From positions 1,178,001-1,242,000 of the forward strand of contig NZ_BAAAPK010000001.1 of the NCBI RefSeq assembly GCF_039531105.1: a stretch of DNA of 64,000 bases. Direction: 5' to 3'. This document shows, one piece after another, positions 43,907-52,010 of this stretch. Under the pieces are notes generated by a model, which was given only the letters and a program-made list of their open reading frames with translations, did not search any database and was not told the DNA's origin. The DNA comes from Microbacterium lacus (GTDB lineage Bacteria > Actinomycetota > Actinomycetes > Actinomycetales > Microbacteriaceae). Every line of letters starts with the position of its first letter. Position 1 is the first letter of the stretch. The position numbers and the translations under genes were made by a program.

Positions 43907-44748
43907 GTGCCACGCAGACCAGCACCGTTCAGATGCGCCGAGCCGAGGCGCGCCGCCGACGGCCGATCGGCTCGTGGCTGCTGCCGCTCTACGTGACCGT
44001 CGCCTTCGTGATCCTCCTGATCCCGATCGTGTACACGTTCGTCTTCTCGTTCAACGACGCGAACCGTTCGAACATCTCGTGGAACGGATTCACCCTGCAG
44101 AACTGGCTGACCGTGTGCGCGCAGCCCGAAGTGTGCGTCGCGTTCGGCAACAGCATCCTGGTCGGCCTCGTCGCGACCGTGATCGCCACGACGCTCGGCA
44201 CGATGATCGCCCTCGCGCTCGTGCGCTACCGATTCCGCGCCCGCAGCTCGATCAGCCTCCTGCTGTTCCTGCCGATGGCCACGCCGGAAGTCGTGATCGG
44301 TGCGGGGCTCGCCGCGCAGTTCCTCACGATCGGCGTCGCGAAAGGCCTCGTCACGATCATCATCGCCCACACGATGTTCTGTCTGAGCTTCGTCGTGGTG
44401 ACGGTGCGCGCGCGCGTCCTCTCGCTCGATCCGGCTCTGGAGGAGGCGGGGCGCGATCTGTACGGCTCGCCGCGAGAGGTCTTCTGGCGGATCACATTCC
44501 CGCTGCTGCTCCCGGGCATCGTCGCGGCCGCGCTGCTGTCGTTCAGCTTGAGCTTCGACGACTTCATCATCACGTACTTCACCTCGGGCACGGTCCAGAC
44601 CTTCCCCGTGTACATCTACGTCGCCGCCCAGCGCGGCATCCCTCCGCAGGCCAACGTGATCGCCTCGGCGGTCTTCCTGATCGCGATCGCGGCGACGCTC
44701 GTCTTCCAGATCGTCTCCGCGCGCAGAGCGAGCCGCCTGCGCCGGTGA
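43903..44748 (+). CDS. potC: Polyamine-type ABC transporter permease, PotC-like
   Basis: 281 residues from GTG 43903 overlapping the potB TGA. Six helices and the EAA loop EEAGRDLYGSPREVFWRITFPLLLPGI. The opening has WLLPLYVTVAFVILLIPIVYTFVFSFND, typical for PotC. It completes the transporter; alaA starts 71 bases downstream on its own leaderless-type promoter. Confidence 0.93.
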   Translation: MSATQTSTVQMRRAEARRRRPIGSWLLPLYVTVAFVILLIPIVYTFVFSFNDANRSNISWNGFTLQNWLTVCAQPEVCVAFGNSILVGLVATVIATTLGTMIALALVRYRFRARSSISLLLFLPMATPEVVIGAGLAAQFLTIGVAKGLVTIIIAHTMFCLSFVVVTVRARVLSLDPALEEAGRDLYGSPREVFWRITFPLLLPGIVAAALLSFSLSFDDFIITYFTSGTVQTFPVYIYVAAQRGIPPQANVIASAVFLIAIAATLVFQIVSARRASRLRR

Positions 44749-44806
44749 GCGCGGACCGGGGTGCGGGCAGGCCACGACCCGGCGATTGGCCGCACCCGGT
44801 TCGCAT

Positions 44807-44812
44807 TATCCT
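44807..44812 (+). promoter_or_regulatory. Leaderless -10 box of alaA
   Basis: TATCCT lies 6 bases before ATG 44819. It allows alaA to be expressed separately from the transporter operon. Confidence 0.55.
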
Positions 44813-44818
44813 GAACCG

Positions 44819-46045
44819 ATGAGCCCTCTCCGCCCTCTCGACCAGTCGAGCAAGCTCAAGGACGTCCTCTACGAGATCCGCGGACAGGCCCTCGTCGAGG
44901 CCGATCGCCTGGAGAACGAGGGTCACACGATCCTCAAGCTCAACACCGGGAATCCTGCCGTCTTCGGGTTCGAGGCGCCGTTCCAGATCGTGCGGGACAT
45001 GATCGAGGCCGTCCCCCACGCGCACGGGTACAGCGACAGCCGCGGCATCATGTCCGCGCGGCGCGCCGTGGTGTACCGCTACGAGCAGGACCCGACCTTC
45101 CCCTCCTTCGGTCCCGACGACGTCTACCTCGGAAACGGCGTGTCCGAGCTGATCACGATGGTCATGCAGGCGCTCCTGGACGAGGGCGACGAAGTGCTGA
45201 TCCCCGCGCCGGACTATCCCCTGTGGACCGCCATGACGAGCCTCGGCGGCGGGACGCCGGTGCACTATCTGGCCGACGAGCAGAACGGGTGGCAGCCCGA
45301 CCTTGAGGACATCCGCGCGAAGGTGACGCCGCGGACGAAGGCGATCGTCGTCATCAATCCGAACAACCCCACCGGTGCGGTCTACTCGCGCGAAGTACTC
45401 GAAGGCATCGCCGAGATCGCGCGGGAGAACTCCCTGCTCGTCCTCGCGGACGAGATCTACGACCGCATCCTGTTCGACGACGCCGTGCACATCCCGATGG
45501 CCTCGGTCGCCCCCGATCTGCTCGTCCTCACCTTCAACGGGCTCTCCAAGACCTACCGCGTGGCCGGCTATCGCTCGGGCTGGCTCGTCATCACCGGCCC
45601 GAAGGACCACGCGCGAGGATTCATCGAAGGCATCACCCTCCTCGCCTCGACCCGGCTGTGCCCCAACGTCCCGGCTCAGCATGCCGTGCAGGCGGCGCTG
45701 TCGGGGGTGCAGTCGATCGATGCGCTCATCGGGCCCTCCGGCCGACTCCACGAGCAGCGGGATGCCGCCTGGCAGAGTCTCGAGGCGATCCCGGGTGTGA
45801 CCTGCGTCAAGCCGCAGGGAGCGCTGTACGCCTTCCCCCGGTTCGACCCCGACGTGTACGAGATCCGTGACGATGCGAAATTCGTGTACGACTTCCTGGT
45901 CGCCGAGCACGTGCTGCTCGTCCAGGGAACCGGTTTCAACTGGCCGACGCCGGATCACGTCCGCATCGTGACGCTGCCCGAGGCCCGCGTGCTGACCGAG
46001 GCGGTCGAGAGGCTCGGCAACTTCCTGTCGTCATATCGGCCTTAG
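44819..46045 (+). CDS. alaA: Alanine-type PLP aminotransferase (AlaA)
   Basis: 408 residues from ATG 44819; the upstream in-frame ATG 44786 overlaps the promoter. Fold-type I aminotransferase, nearly motif-for-motif like E. coli AlaA: LKLNTGNPAVFGFEAP, YLGNGVSELI, APDYPLWTAMTSL, INPNNPTGAVYS, VLADEIYDRILFDD, the PLP lysine in FNGLSKTYRVAGYRSGW, and VQGTGFNWPTPDHVRIVTLP. It interconverts pyruvate/glutamate and alanine/2-oxoglutarate. It may feed or drain nitrogen coming in with polyamines, which is only an inference from position. Confidence 0.93.
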   Translation: MSPLRPLDQSSKLKDVLYEIRGQALVEADRLENEGHTILKLNTGNPAVFGFEAPFQIVRDMIEAVPHAHGYSDSRGIMSARRAVVYRYEQDPTFPSFGPDDVYLGNGVSELITMVMQALLDEGDEVLIPAPDYPLWTAMTSLGGGTPVHYLADEQNGWQPDLEDIRAKVTPRTKAIVVINPNNPTGAVYSREVLEGIAEIARENSLLVLADEIYDRILFDDAVHIPMASVAPDLLVLTFNGLSKTYRVAGYRSGWLVITGPKDHARGFIEGITLLASTRLCPNVPAQHAVQAALSGVQSIDALIGPSGRLHEQRDAAWQSLEAIPGVTCVKPQGALYAFPRFDPDVYEIRDDAKFVYDFLVAEHVLLVQGTGFNWPTPDHVRIVTLPEARVLTEAVERLGNFLSSYRP

Positions 46046-46054
46046 CCCCGAGGG

Positions 46055-46066
46055 CGCCGGCCGGCG
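46055..46066. terminator. GC palindrome between convergent genes
   Basis: CGCCGGCCGGCG is a perfect 12-base palindrome in the 24-base gap between alaA and the Rv3235-family gene. It may act as a weak bidirectional terminator; there is no T-run. Confidence 0.35.
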
Positions 46067-46069
46067 AGG

Positions 46070-46510
46070 TCAGAGGATCGCGAGGGACGTCGCGCGCCAG
46101 CGACCGTCCAGGCCCTCCAGCCGGACCGCGACGCTGCGGGCGCGCGCTGCGCCCTGCACCACGACGACCGCCTCGATCACCCCGTCGGCGGGGGAGGACC
46201 GGTGCACCGACAGCAGGGAGTACACCGGCCGGATCGCCGCGACGCCGCGTGCGCTGCGGGCCCGCGCGGCGAGGTTCGCCCGGGTCACGAGCGCTCGGTA
46301 AGCATCTTCGGTGAGCCACCGCACGAGCTGGTCGACTTCGCGCACGCCGGCGAAGACCTCGAGGACGCCGATCGTGATGTTCCGCAGGAACGGCTCCGGA
46401 TCGGGAAGCTGGACGGAGGAGGTGCGCTGGGGCGCGAAGAACTCGGAGAGTTCGTAAGCGCCGGGGGGCACGGCTTGTGCGCGGGGGATGCGCGACGGCG
46501 ACGCTGCCAT
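46070..46510 (-). CDS. Rv3235 family (DUF6459) protein
   Basis: 146 residues from ATG 46510 (a TTG at 46519 is also in frame). A Pro/Ala-rich N-terminus is followed by a compact domain: LRNITIGVLEVFAGVREVDQLVRWLTEDAYRALVTRANL, then beta strands ending RWRATSLAIL. The pattern is that of the actinobacterial Rv3235 family, whose gene lies close to secA in mycobacteria. Function unknown; no catalytic residues are apparent. Confidence 0.78.
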   Translation of the reverse strand: MAASPSRIPRAQAVPPGAYELSEFFAPQRTSSVQLPDPEPFLRNITIGVLEVFAGVREVDQLVRWLTEDAYRALVTRANLAARARSARGVAAIRPVYSLLSVHRSSPADGVIEAVVVVQGAARARSVAVRLEGLDGRWRATSLAIL

Positions 46511-46627
46511 GGGAGCCAATCTGACCGGGGGATGTCTTGAGGGGAATTAGAACATACGGCTCCTTCACAGGAACAGACTCGGAGCGAGCCTGTGGACAAC
46601 TTCTCATCCGGTCGTGACCAACTGCCC

Positions 46628-46633
46628 TACGCT
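46628..46633 (+). promoter_or_regulatory. Leaderless -10 box
   Basis: TACGCT lies 6 bases before GTG 46640. It is the reason for choosing that start over GTG 46592. Confidence 0.45.
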
Positions 46634-46639
46634 CTCGGG

Positions 46640-47239
46640 GTGCGCTGGGAGAACTTCTTCGACGACCTGGAGGGTCAGCTCGCCGCGGAGTGGGAGGCCG
46701 AGCGTGCGGCGCTCGACACCGAGGCGGAGCGTCTGCGGCTGTCGCGCGTCGCGCTCCGGGAGCGGCTGTCGGTGCTGATCGATCGGGAGCGAACCGGCGG
46801 TGTCCCCGCGTTCGAGATCGTCGACGGCACCGTGCTGTCGGCGGAGGTCACCGGTGTCGGATCGGACTGGGTCGCACTGGACGGCGGGACCGCGGGAGCC
46901 GTGGTCGTGCCCGTCACGGCGATCGCCTCGATCGCTCTTCCGCACGAGGACGTGCTGCGCAGCGCCCGCCCCGCCGCCGGCCGGACCGGGCTGTCGGAGC
47001 GCATGGGTTTCGGCTTCGTCATGCGCGACATCGTCCGCCGGCGCATCACCGTCACCGTTCATCTCACCCACGGTCGCGTGCTGTCGGGGACGATCGACCG
47101 GGCCGGAGCCGAACATCTCGACATCGCCCTGCACGAGCCGGGCACCGTGCGCAGGGCGGCCGAGGTGACCGGCCACCGGCTCGTGCCGTTCTCGTCGATC
47201 GGATGGGTGCGCCTGGACGGCGCGGCGGCGCTGCGCTGA
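46640..47239 (+). CDS. Hypothetical protein, helical start plus beta-rich domain
   Basis: 199 residues from GTG 46640; GTG 46592 in frame would add 16 residues. A charged helix (about residues 1-50, FFDDLEGQLAAEWEAERAAL) is followed by beta-rich sequence with two similar halves: FEIVDGTVLSAEVTGVGSDWVALDGG and TVHLTHGRVLSGTIDRAGAEHLDIAL. The halves may be two Sm-like/SH3-like barrels. No membrane segment or signal peptide. I do not recognise the family. It lies between the Rv3235-family gene and an excisionase-like HTH gene. Confidence 0.75.
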   Translation: MRWENFFDDLEGQLAAEWEAERAALDTEAERLRLSRVALRERLSVLIDRERTGGVPAFEIVDGTVLSAEVTGVGSDWVALDGGTAGAVVVPVTAIASIALPHEDVLRSARPAAGRTGLSERMGFGFVMRDIVRRRITVTVHLTHGRVLSGTIDRAGAEHLDIALHEPGTVRRAAEVTGHRLVPFSSIGWVRLDGAAALR

Positions 47240-47260
47240 CGTCGTGCGTGGGGATGCCGG

Positions 47261-47542
47261 TCAGTCGGCGTTGCGGACGATCCCGGTTCCCCACAGCTCG
47301 GGGAAGCTCGCCTCGTTCGACTGACGCCAGAGCGCCATCCGGCGGGCCTCCTCGGCCTGCTCGTCGAGGTACGCCGCGACGCTCGCCTCGTCGATCCGCC
47401 AGCGGGCGGGAGAGCCCACACGCATTCCGCGCAAGCGCGCCTTCTCGACGAGCTCCATGACCTCGTCCACCGAGACGCCCAGCACTTCAGCCACCTGCGC
47501 GGGCGCCAGCAGGCGCACGTCGGAGGTCGGAATCTCGGGCAT
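47261..47542 (-). CDS. Excisionase-like helix-turn-helix protein
   Basis: 93 residues of the MerR/excisionase HTH-17 type: LLAPAQVAEVLGVSVDEVMELVEKARLRGMRVG, then RWRIDEASVAAYLDEQ. A short C-terminal tail contains two Trp residues. CATAAT lies 6 bases before the ATG, a leaderless arrangement. There are no phage or integrase genes nearby, so it is probably a chromosomal regulator. Similar small HTH genes lie beside SAF-domain genes in related bacteria. Confidence 0.85.
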   Translation of the reverse strand: MPEIPTSDVRLLAPAQVAEVLGVSVDEVMELVEKARLRGMRVGSPARWRIDEASVAAYLDEQAEEARRMALWRQSNEASFPELWGTGIVRNAD

Positions 47543-47548
47543 GAGCCC

Positions 47549-47554
47549 ATTATG
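47549..47554 (-). promoter_or_regulatory. Leaderless -10 box of HTH gene
   Basis: CATAAT on the minus strand lies 6 bases before ATG 47542. It is close to the consensus TATAAT. Confidence 0.5.
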
Positions 47555-47640
47555 GAGGCTCCGTCCTGTGGCGGCTCCGGCGCCACACCCGCTGTGGATA
47601 ACCGAGACGGCGATCTTGCGGTCTGGGTCACGATGGTGTC

Positions 47641-48270
47641 ATGACCATCGCCGACGCCCCACGTCCTCGTCCGCGCGCGTTCTGGGGCGATATCAGGTTC
47701 TTCCTCGGGATCGTCCTGGTGATCGCGTCGGTCGCCGGTGTCTGGTTCGTGATCTCGGCCGCCCGCCAGACCGCTCCCGTGTTCGCTGCCGGCCGCACGA
47801 TCGTTCCCGGCGAAGTCGTGTCGGCGTCCGACCTCCGCGTCGTCGATGTCGCCCTCGGCCAGGTCGGGGATGCCTACCTGCAGCCCGAGGCGCTGACCGA
47901 CGGTCTGGTCGCGACGCGGACGATCCCTTCGGGAGAGCTCGTGCCGCAGAGCGCGGTCGGCGCGGCCGCCGAGTCCCGGACGACCAGCGTGGTGCTCAGG
48001 AGCGCCGTCGACGTCCCGGCATCCGTCGAGGCGGGATCGGTCGTCGAGGTGTGGGCGGCCCCCCTCGTGGAGCCCGGGACGTACGATGTCCCGCGGATCC
48101 TGGTCGCGGACGCCACCGTGGTGTCGGTCACGCGGGACGACTCGATGATCGGCGGCGGTTCGGCCGCGCTCGAACTCGTGATCCCGAGAGCAGATGTCGC
48201 GGCGGCGCTCGAGGCGATGGCCGATCAGTCCGCGCTGTCGGTCATCCCCTCGGACGGGTCCTCGCGATGA
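47641..48270 (+). CDS. SAF domain membrane protein
   Basis: 209 residues. One transmembrane helix (about 22-42) precedes an extracytoplasmic SAF domain (about 50-110, VFAAGRTIVPGEVVSASDLRVVDVAL and LVATRTIPSGELVPQSAVG) and a second beta part. SAF domains occur in CpaB/FlgA-type pilus or flagellar assembly proteins. It overlaps the ParA/CpaE-like ATPase by ATGA, a CpaB-CpaE-like pair, but no other pilus genes are in the window. Confidence 0.85.
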   Translation: MTIADAPRPRPRAFWGDIRFFLGIVLVIASVAGVWFVISAARQTAPVFAAGRTIVPGEVVSASDLRVVDVALGQVGDAYLQPEALTDGLVATRTIPSGELVPQSAVGAAAESRTTSVVLRSAVDVPASVEAGSVVEVWAAPLVEPGTYDVPRILVADATVVSVTRDDSMIGGGSAALELVIPRADVAAALEAMADQSALSVIPSDGSSR

Positions 48271-49643
48271 GGGTGGTCGTCGCCGTCGACGAGCCGCACG
48301 GCGGCGACCTCGCGACGGCGCTCGAACTCGAAGGCCTCGACGTCGTCGCCGTACTTCCGGCTGCGGCCCTCGCCGCCGACACGGCGGAGACGGCGGAGCA
48401 GGACCGCGCCGCCCTGCGCGGCGCGGGCCGTTCCGGAGCCGGGGAGGCCGCGGCGATGCTGTTCGCAGCGGATGCGGTCGTCCTCGAGATCGGGCGGCGC
48501 ACGATCACCGCCGCGCTCGTGGCCGCGTGCGACCGCGCCGCGGTGCGGATCCTCCCGCTGTCCTCCGGGAGTGACGGTGAGCGGATCGCGCGGGAGTTCG
48601 GGCTGGAGTCGCCGGTCGCCGTGGACGTCCCGGCGTGGCAGCTCGCCGAGCGTCTTTCGGCATCGCCGCGGGCGGCGGCTGTGCGCGCTGATTCGTCAGA
48701 ACGCGCGTCGACCGCCCCCCGCGTCATCGCCGTCTGGGGACCGGCCGGGTCCCCAGGGCGCTCGACCCTCGCCGTCGAGCTCGCTGTCGAACTCGCCCGC
48801 GGCGGACGCCACATCGGCCTCATCGACGCGGACTCCCATGCTCCGTCGCTCGCTCTCGCACTCGGACTCGCCGACGAGGCGCCCGGGTTCGCCGCCGCCT
48901 GCCGACACGCCGAGCTCGGACGCCTGGACCCGCGCGAACTCACCCGGATCAGCGCACCGATCGCAACGCCCGGCGTCGACGTCCTCACGGGGTTGAACCG
49001 CCCGTCCCGCTGGCCCGAGCTGAGCGGACCGCGCGTCGACGCCGCGCTCATGGTCTGCCGCGAATGGGCCGACCACACCGTGGTGGATGTCGCCGCGCCG
49101 CTCGAGCGCGACGAGGAGATCATGAGCGATCTGGACGGACCCCGGCGGAACGCCGCCACCCTCGCGGCGCTGCGGGCCGCTGATCTCGTCGTGGCCGTCA
49201 CGTCCGCTGATCCGCTGGGCATCTCCCGCTTCCTCCGCGCGCACGCCGACCTGCGTGCCACGATCGGCGCGACGCCGGTGGCCGTCGTCGCCAATCGACT
49301 CCGCCCCGGTGCGCTCGGCATCGACGCGCGCGGGCAGGTGCGTCGCACGCTCGAGCGGTTCGGTGGGATCGAGGACGTCTGGTTCGTCCCCACGGACGCC
49401 CGCGGAGCGGATGCCGCGCTCCTCGCGGCCCGACCGATCGGAGAGATCGCGCCGCGATCGGCGATCGCCGTCGCGGTGCGGCGCTTCGTCGGCGAGGCCG
49501 TGGTCCCCGTCCCGACCGTGCAGCGCGGCATCCGTCGCTCTCGTGGCCCGCGGGCGGCGAGCGGCTCCGATGCGGGGGACGCACCGCCGCGCGGGCTCCG
49601 CCGTCGGGACGCCGTGGCCACGGCGGGGCGCGCCCGCCGGTAG
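48267..49643 (+). CDS. ParA/CpaE-like ATPase with Arg in P-loop
   Basis: 458 residues from ATG 48267. An N-terminal CheY-like pseudo-receiver part (about 1-130, MRVVVAVDEPHGGDL) is followed by a SIMIBI ATPase domain from about residue 155. The P-loop reads VWGPAGSPGRSTLAVELA: Arg replaces the invariant Lys before Ser-Thr, while the rest of the fold (HIGLIDADSHAPSLALALG, TVVDVAAP, VVAVTSADPLGISR) is kept. Similar GxPGRT/S loops occur in actinobacterial SAF-linked ATPases. It may tether or polarise a surface complex. The basic, Arg-rich tail is about 40 residues. Confidence 0.85.
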   Translation: MRVVVAVDEPHGGDLATALELEGLDVVAVLPAAALAADTAETAEQDRAALRGAGRSGAGEAAAMLFAADAVVLEIGRRTITAALVAACDRAAVRILPLSSGSDGERIAREFGLESPVAVDVPAWQLAERLSASPRAAAVRADSSERASTAPRVIAVWGPAGSPGRSTLAVELAVELARGGRHIGLIDADSHAPSLALALGLADEAPGFAAACRHAELGRLDPRELTRISAPIATPGVDVLTGLNRPSRWPELSGPRVDAALMVCREWADHTVVDVAAPLERDEEIMSDLDGPRRNAATLAALRAADLVVAVTSADPLGISRFLRAHADLRATIGATPVAVVANRLRPGALGIDARGQVRRTLERFGGIEDVWFVPTDARGADAALLAARPIGEIAPRSAIAVAVRRFVGEAVVPVPTVQRGIRRSRGPRAASGSDAGDAPPRGLRRRDAVATAGRARR

Positions 49644-49646
49644 CCT
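49641..49646 (+). promoter_or_regulatory. -10 box (TAGCCT) starting in a stop codon
   Basis: TAGCCT lies 6 bases before the pdtaS GTG 49653. Its first three bases are the TAG stop of the ATPase gene. Confidence 0.5.
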
Positions 49647-49652
49647 GAAGGG

Positions 49653-51140
49653 GTGTCGACCCTCAGCGATCTCGTCTACGCCCAGGGGCGGTCCAGCGAA
49701 GCCGACGTGGAGTGGCTGCACCGGCTCGCCGGAGACGGTCAGCTCCTCGCCGACCTCGCCTTCGCCGACATCGTGATCTGGGTGCCCACGGCTGACGACT
49801 CGTTCGTCGCCGTCGCACACACGCGGCCCGGAGGTGCGGCGACGCTCTTCTACCGCGACATCGTCGGCGACCGGGTGCGGCCGCAGTGGCGCACGCAGGT
49901 GCGCGACGCGTACGACTCCGGACGCATCGTCGACTCCGCGTCGCCGGACTGGTTCGAGGAGACGCCCACGCGCGTGCGCGCGGTGCCGATCGTGCGAGCC
50001 CGAGGATCGGAGCAGGCGCTCACGATCGGGGTGCTGACCCGCCACACGAACCTCGGTGAAACCCGCACGCCGTCGCGGCAGCAGATCACCTTCAACGACT
50101 GCGCGGATGACCTGTTCGGGATGATCTCGTCGGGGGAGTTCCCCGATCTGTCCGCCCCGACTGCTCCGCGGCGCGGCGCTCCGCGCGCGTCGGACGGACT
50201 CGTCAGGCTCGACGTCGACGGGGTGACGACGTTCGCGAGTCCCAACGCGCTGTCGGCGTTCAACCGGATGGGCTTCGACGACGAGCTGGAGGGCGAGTCG
50301 CTCAGCGAGGTCACCACGCGCATCCTCTCGGACAAGCGCGAGTTCGACGAGTCGCTCCCGCTCGTGGTCACCGGACGCGCCCCTTGGCGCACCGACATCG
50401 AGGCGCGCGGGGTCACCGTGTCGCTGCGGACGATCCCGCTCCGCGACCACGGCTCCCGTATCGGCGCGATCGTCCTCTGCCGCGATGTGACGGAGCTGCG
50501 CCATCAGGAGCAGGAGCTCATCACGAAGGACGCGACGATCCGCGAGATCCACCACCGCGTGAAGAACAACCTGCAGACCGTCGCCTCGCTCCTGCGCATC
50601 CAGGCCCGTCGCTCCCACTCCGAGGAGGCGCGCGAGGCGCTCACACAGGCGATGCGCCGCGTCGCCGCGATCGCGGTGGTCCACGACACCCTGTCGGAGG
50701 GGCTGTCGCAGACCGTCGACTTCGACAACGTGTTCGACCGGGTGCTCAAGCTCGTCGCCGAGGTCGCCGCGGCTCCCAACACGCGTGCCCGCACGCGCTC
50801 ATCGGGGAAGTTCGGCACGCTCCCCAGCGAGTACGCGACCCCGCTCGCCCTCGCGCTGACCGAGCTCGTGACGAACGCCGTCGAGCACGGCCTGGCGGGC
50901 AAGGAGGGCGACGTGGAGATCATCGCCGAACGCGGCGCCGAGAACCTCGCCGTCCGCGTACGCGACACCGGTTCGGGGCTTCCCGAGGGTCAGGTCGGAC
51001 GCGGGCTCGGCACGCAGATCGTCCGGACGCTCATCCAGGGCGAACTGGGCGGCACCATCGACTGGCACACGCTGATGGGCAGCGGCACCGAAGTGACGAT
51101 CGACATCCCGATGCGGTACATCGAGCGCGACCGCGGCTGA
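49653..51140 (+). CDS. pdtaS: Sensor histidine kinase PdtaS
   Basis: 495 residues, soluble. Order: a GAF-like N-terminal domain (about 20-150), a PAS domain (about 185-290, ending IGAIVLCRDVTELRHQE), HisKA_2 with the phosphorylatable His in REIHHRVKNNLQTVASLLRIQ, and HATPase (ELVTNAVEHGLAG, VRVRDTGSGLPEG, GRGLGTQIVRTL). PdtaS works with the ANTAR RNA-binding regulator PdtaR in mycobacteria, sensing nitric oxide, copper or nutrient state. pdtaR is not in this window. The order pdtaS / convergent whiB1 matches Rv3220c/Rv3219. Confidence 0.95.
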   Translation: MSTLSDLVYAQGRSSEADVEWLHRLAGDGQLLADLAFADIVIWVPTADDSFVAVAHTRPGGAATLFYRDIVGDRVRPQWRTQVRDAYDSGRIVDSASPDWFEETPTRVRAVPIVRARGSEQALTIGVLTRHTNLGETRTPSRQQITFNDCADDLFGMISSGEFPDLSAPTAPRRGAPRASDGLVRLDVDGVTTFASPNALSAFNRMGFDDELEGESLSEVTTRILSDKREFDESLPLVVTGRAPWRTDIEARGVTVSLRTIPLRDHGSRIGAIVLCRDVTELRHQEQELITKDATIREIHHRVKNNLQTVASLLRIQARRSHSEEAREALTQAMRRVAAIAVVHDTLSEGLSQTVDFDNVFDRVLKLVAEVAAAPNTRARTRSSGKFGTLPSEYATPLALALTELVTNAVEHGLAGKEGDVEIIAERGAENLAVRVRDTGSGLPEGQVGRGLGTQIVRTLIQGELGGTIDWHTLMGSGTEVTIDIPMRYIERDRG

Positions 51141-51157
51141 GCGGCTCTTGGCCGGTA

Positions 51158-51406
51158 TCAGGAAGCGCGTCGTGCGCGCGCGGCGCGGCGCTTGAGCGCG
51201 CGTCGCTCGTCCTCGGACAATCCGCCCCACACGCCCGAGTCCTGACCGGTCTCAAGGGCGTACTGCAGGCAGATCTCGGTCACGGTGCAGCGGGCGCACA
51301 CCGACTTCGCCTTCTCGATCTGGTCGACGGCGGGTCCGGTGTTGCCGACCGGGAAGAATAGCTCCGGGTCGACGGTCAGGCAGGCGGCCTTATCGCGCCA
51401 GTCCAT
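51158..51406 (-). CDS. whiB1: WhiB1 iron-sulfur regulator
   Basis: 82 residues with cluster ligands C9, C37, C40 and C46, the same spacing as M. tuberculosis WhiB1, plus GVWGGLSEDERRALKRR and a basic tail. The [4Fe-4S] cluster reacts with NO, and the protein binds the primary sigma factor; it is essential in M. tuberculosis. AAGGAG lies 7 bases before the ATG. The upstream gap holds unusual TGTGGGA motifs. It converges with pdtaS as in mycobacteria. Confidence 0.95.
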   Translation of the reverse strand: MDWRDKAACLTVDPELFFPVGNTGPAVDQIEKAKSVCARCTVTEICLQYALETGQDSGVWGGLSEDERRALKRRAARARRAS

Positions 51407-51463
51407 GGTGGTGCTCCTTGATGATGATCGGGTGGTCAGAGCCCGGATTCGGGTCCGATACCC

Positions 51464-51535
51464 TGTGGGAGATGCGAGTTATGCTCGCCCCACCTCGCTG
51501 TGGGAGCACACGGCTTTCTCCATCGTCCCACAGCG
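51464..51535. promoter_or_regulatory. TGTGGGA boxes upstream of whiB1
   Basis: TGTGGGAG occurs at 51464-51471 and again at 51499-51506 in direct orientation, and as TCCCACA at 51526-51532. The second and third copies are part of perfect 10-base arms, CGCTGTGGGA (51496-51505) and TCCCACAGCG (51526-51535). The motif lies in the 211-base gap between whiB1 (-) and a membrane gene (+). Confidence 0.6.
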
Positions 51536-51617
51536 CCCGACGTGAATCAAGGGTTCCCGTGATCGGGCCGGGTGCGCAGATGCTGAGTGCCGCCCATCGG
51601 AACAGGAGCACGAACCC

Positions 51618-52007
51618 ATGCCCACCCATCCGTCGGCACGCATCGCCGCCGTGCTGCTCGCCCTGGAAGCAGCCGCGATCATCGCGCTCGTCCTCTGGCA
51701 GGTGGCGGCGCTCGCGGCGGGCGACACCGAGTCGCTCGAGAGCGCGATCGCCCTGGTGGTGCTCACCGCCGTCGGGGCGGTGGCCGTGCTGGCGTTCGCC
51801 GTCGCGACGTGGCGCGGGCAGTCCTGGGGACGCTCCGGCGGCATCGTCGTGCAGCTGCTCATCCTCGCCGTGGCGCTCGGGGCGGTGACGGGGGCGTACG
51901 CGGATGCCGCCGCCGGGCTCGGCCTCGCGGTGCCGGCGATCGTGACTCTCGTCGTGCTCGTGATCGCCGTGCGCGCGGCGGGACGCGGCGGCGCGGCATC
52001 CGAATGA
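51618..52007 (+). CDS. Small four-helix membrane protein
   Basis: 129 residues, about four hydrophobic helices (roughly 8-30, 42-65, 72-95 and 100-122) with little else. No known motif; the end GRGGAASE is cytoplasmic or exposed. AGGAG precedes the ATG by about 8 bases. It converges with bcp. Function unknown. Confidence 0.82.
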   Translation: MPTHPSARIAAVLLALEAAAIIALVLWQVAALAAGDTESLESAIALVVLTAVGAVAVLAFAVATWRGQSWGRSGGIVVQLLILAVALGAVTGAYADAAAGLGLAVPAIVTLVVLVIAVRAAGRGGAASE

Positions 52008-52010
52008 GGG

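Noticed and set aside
47261..47542. Excisionase-like gene as a sign of a prophage or integrative element
   Set aside because: No integrase, attachment repeats, tRNA or composition change nearby; flanking genes are core actinobacterial genes.
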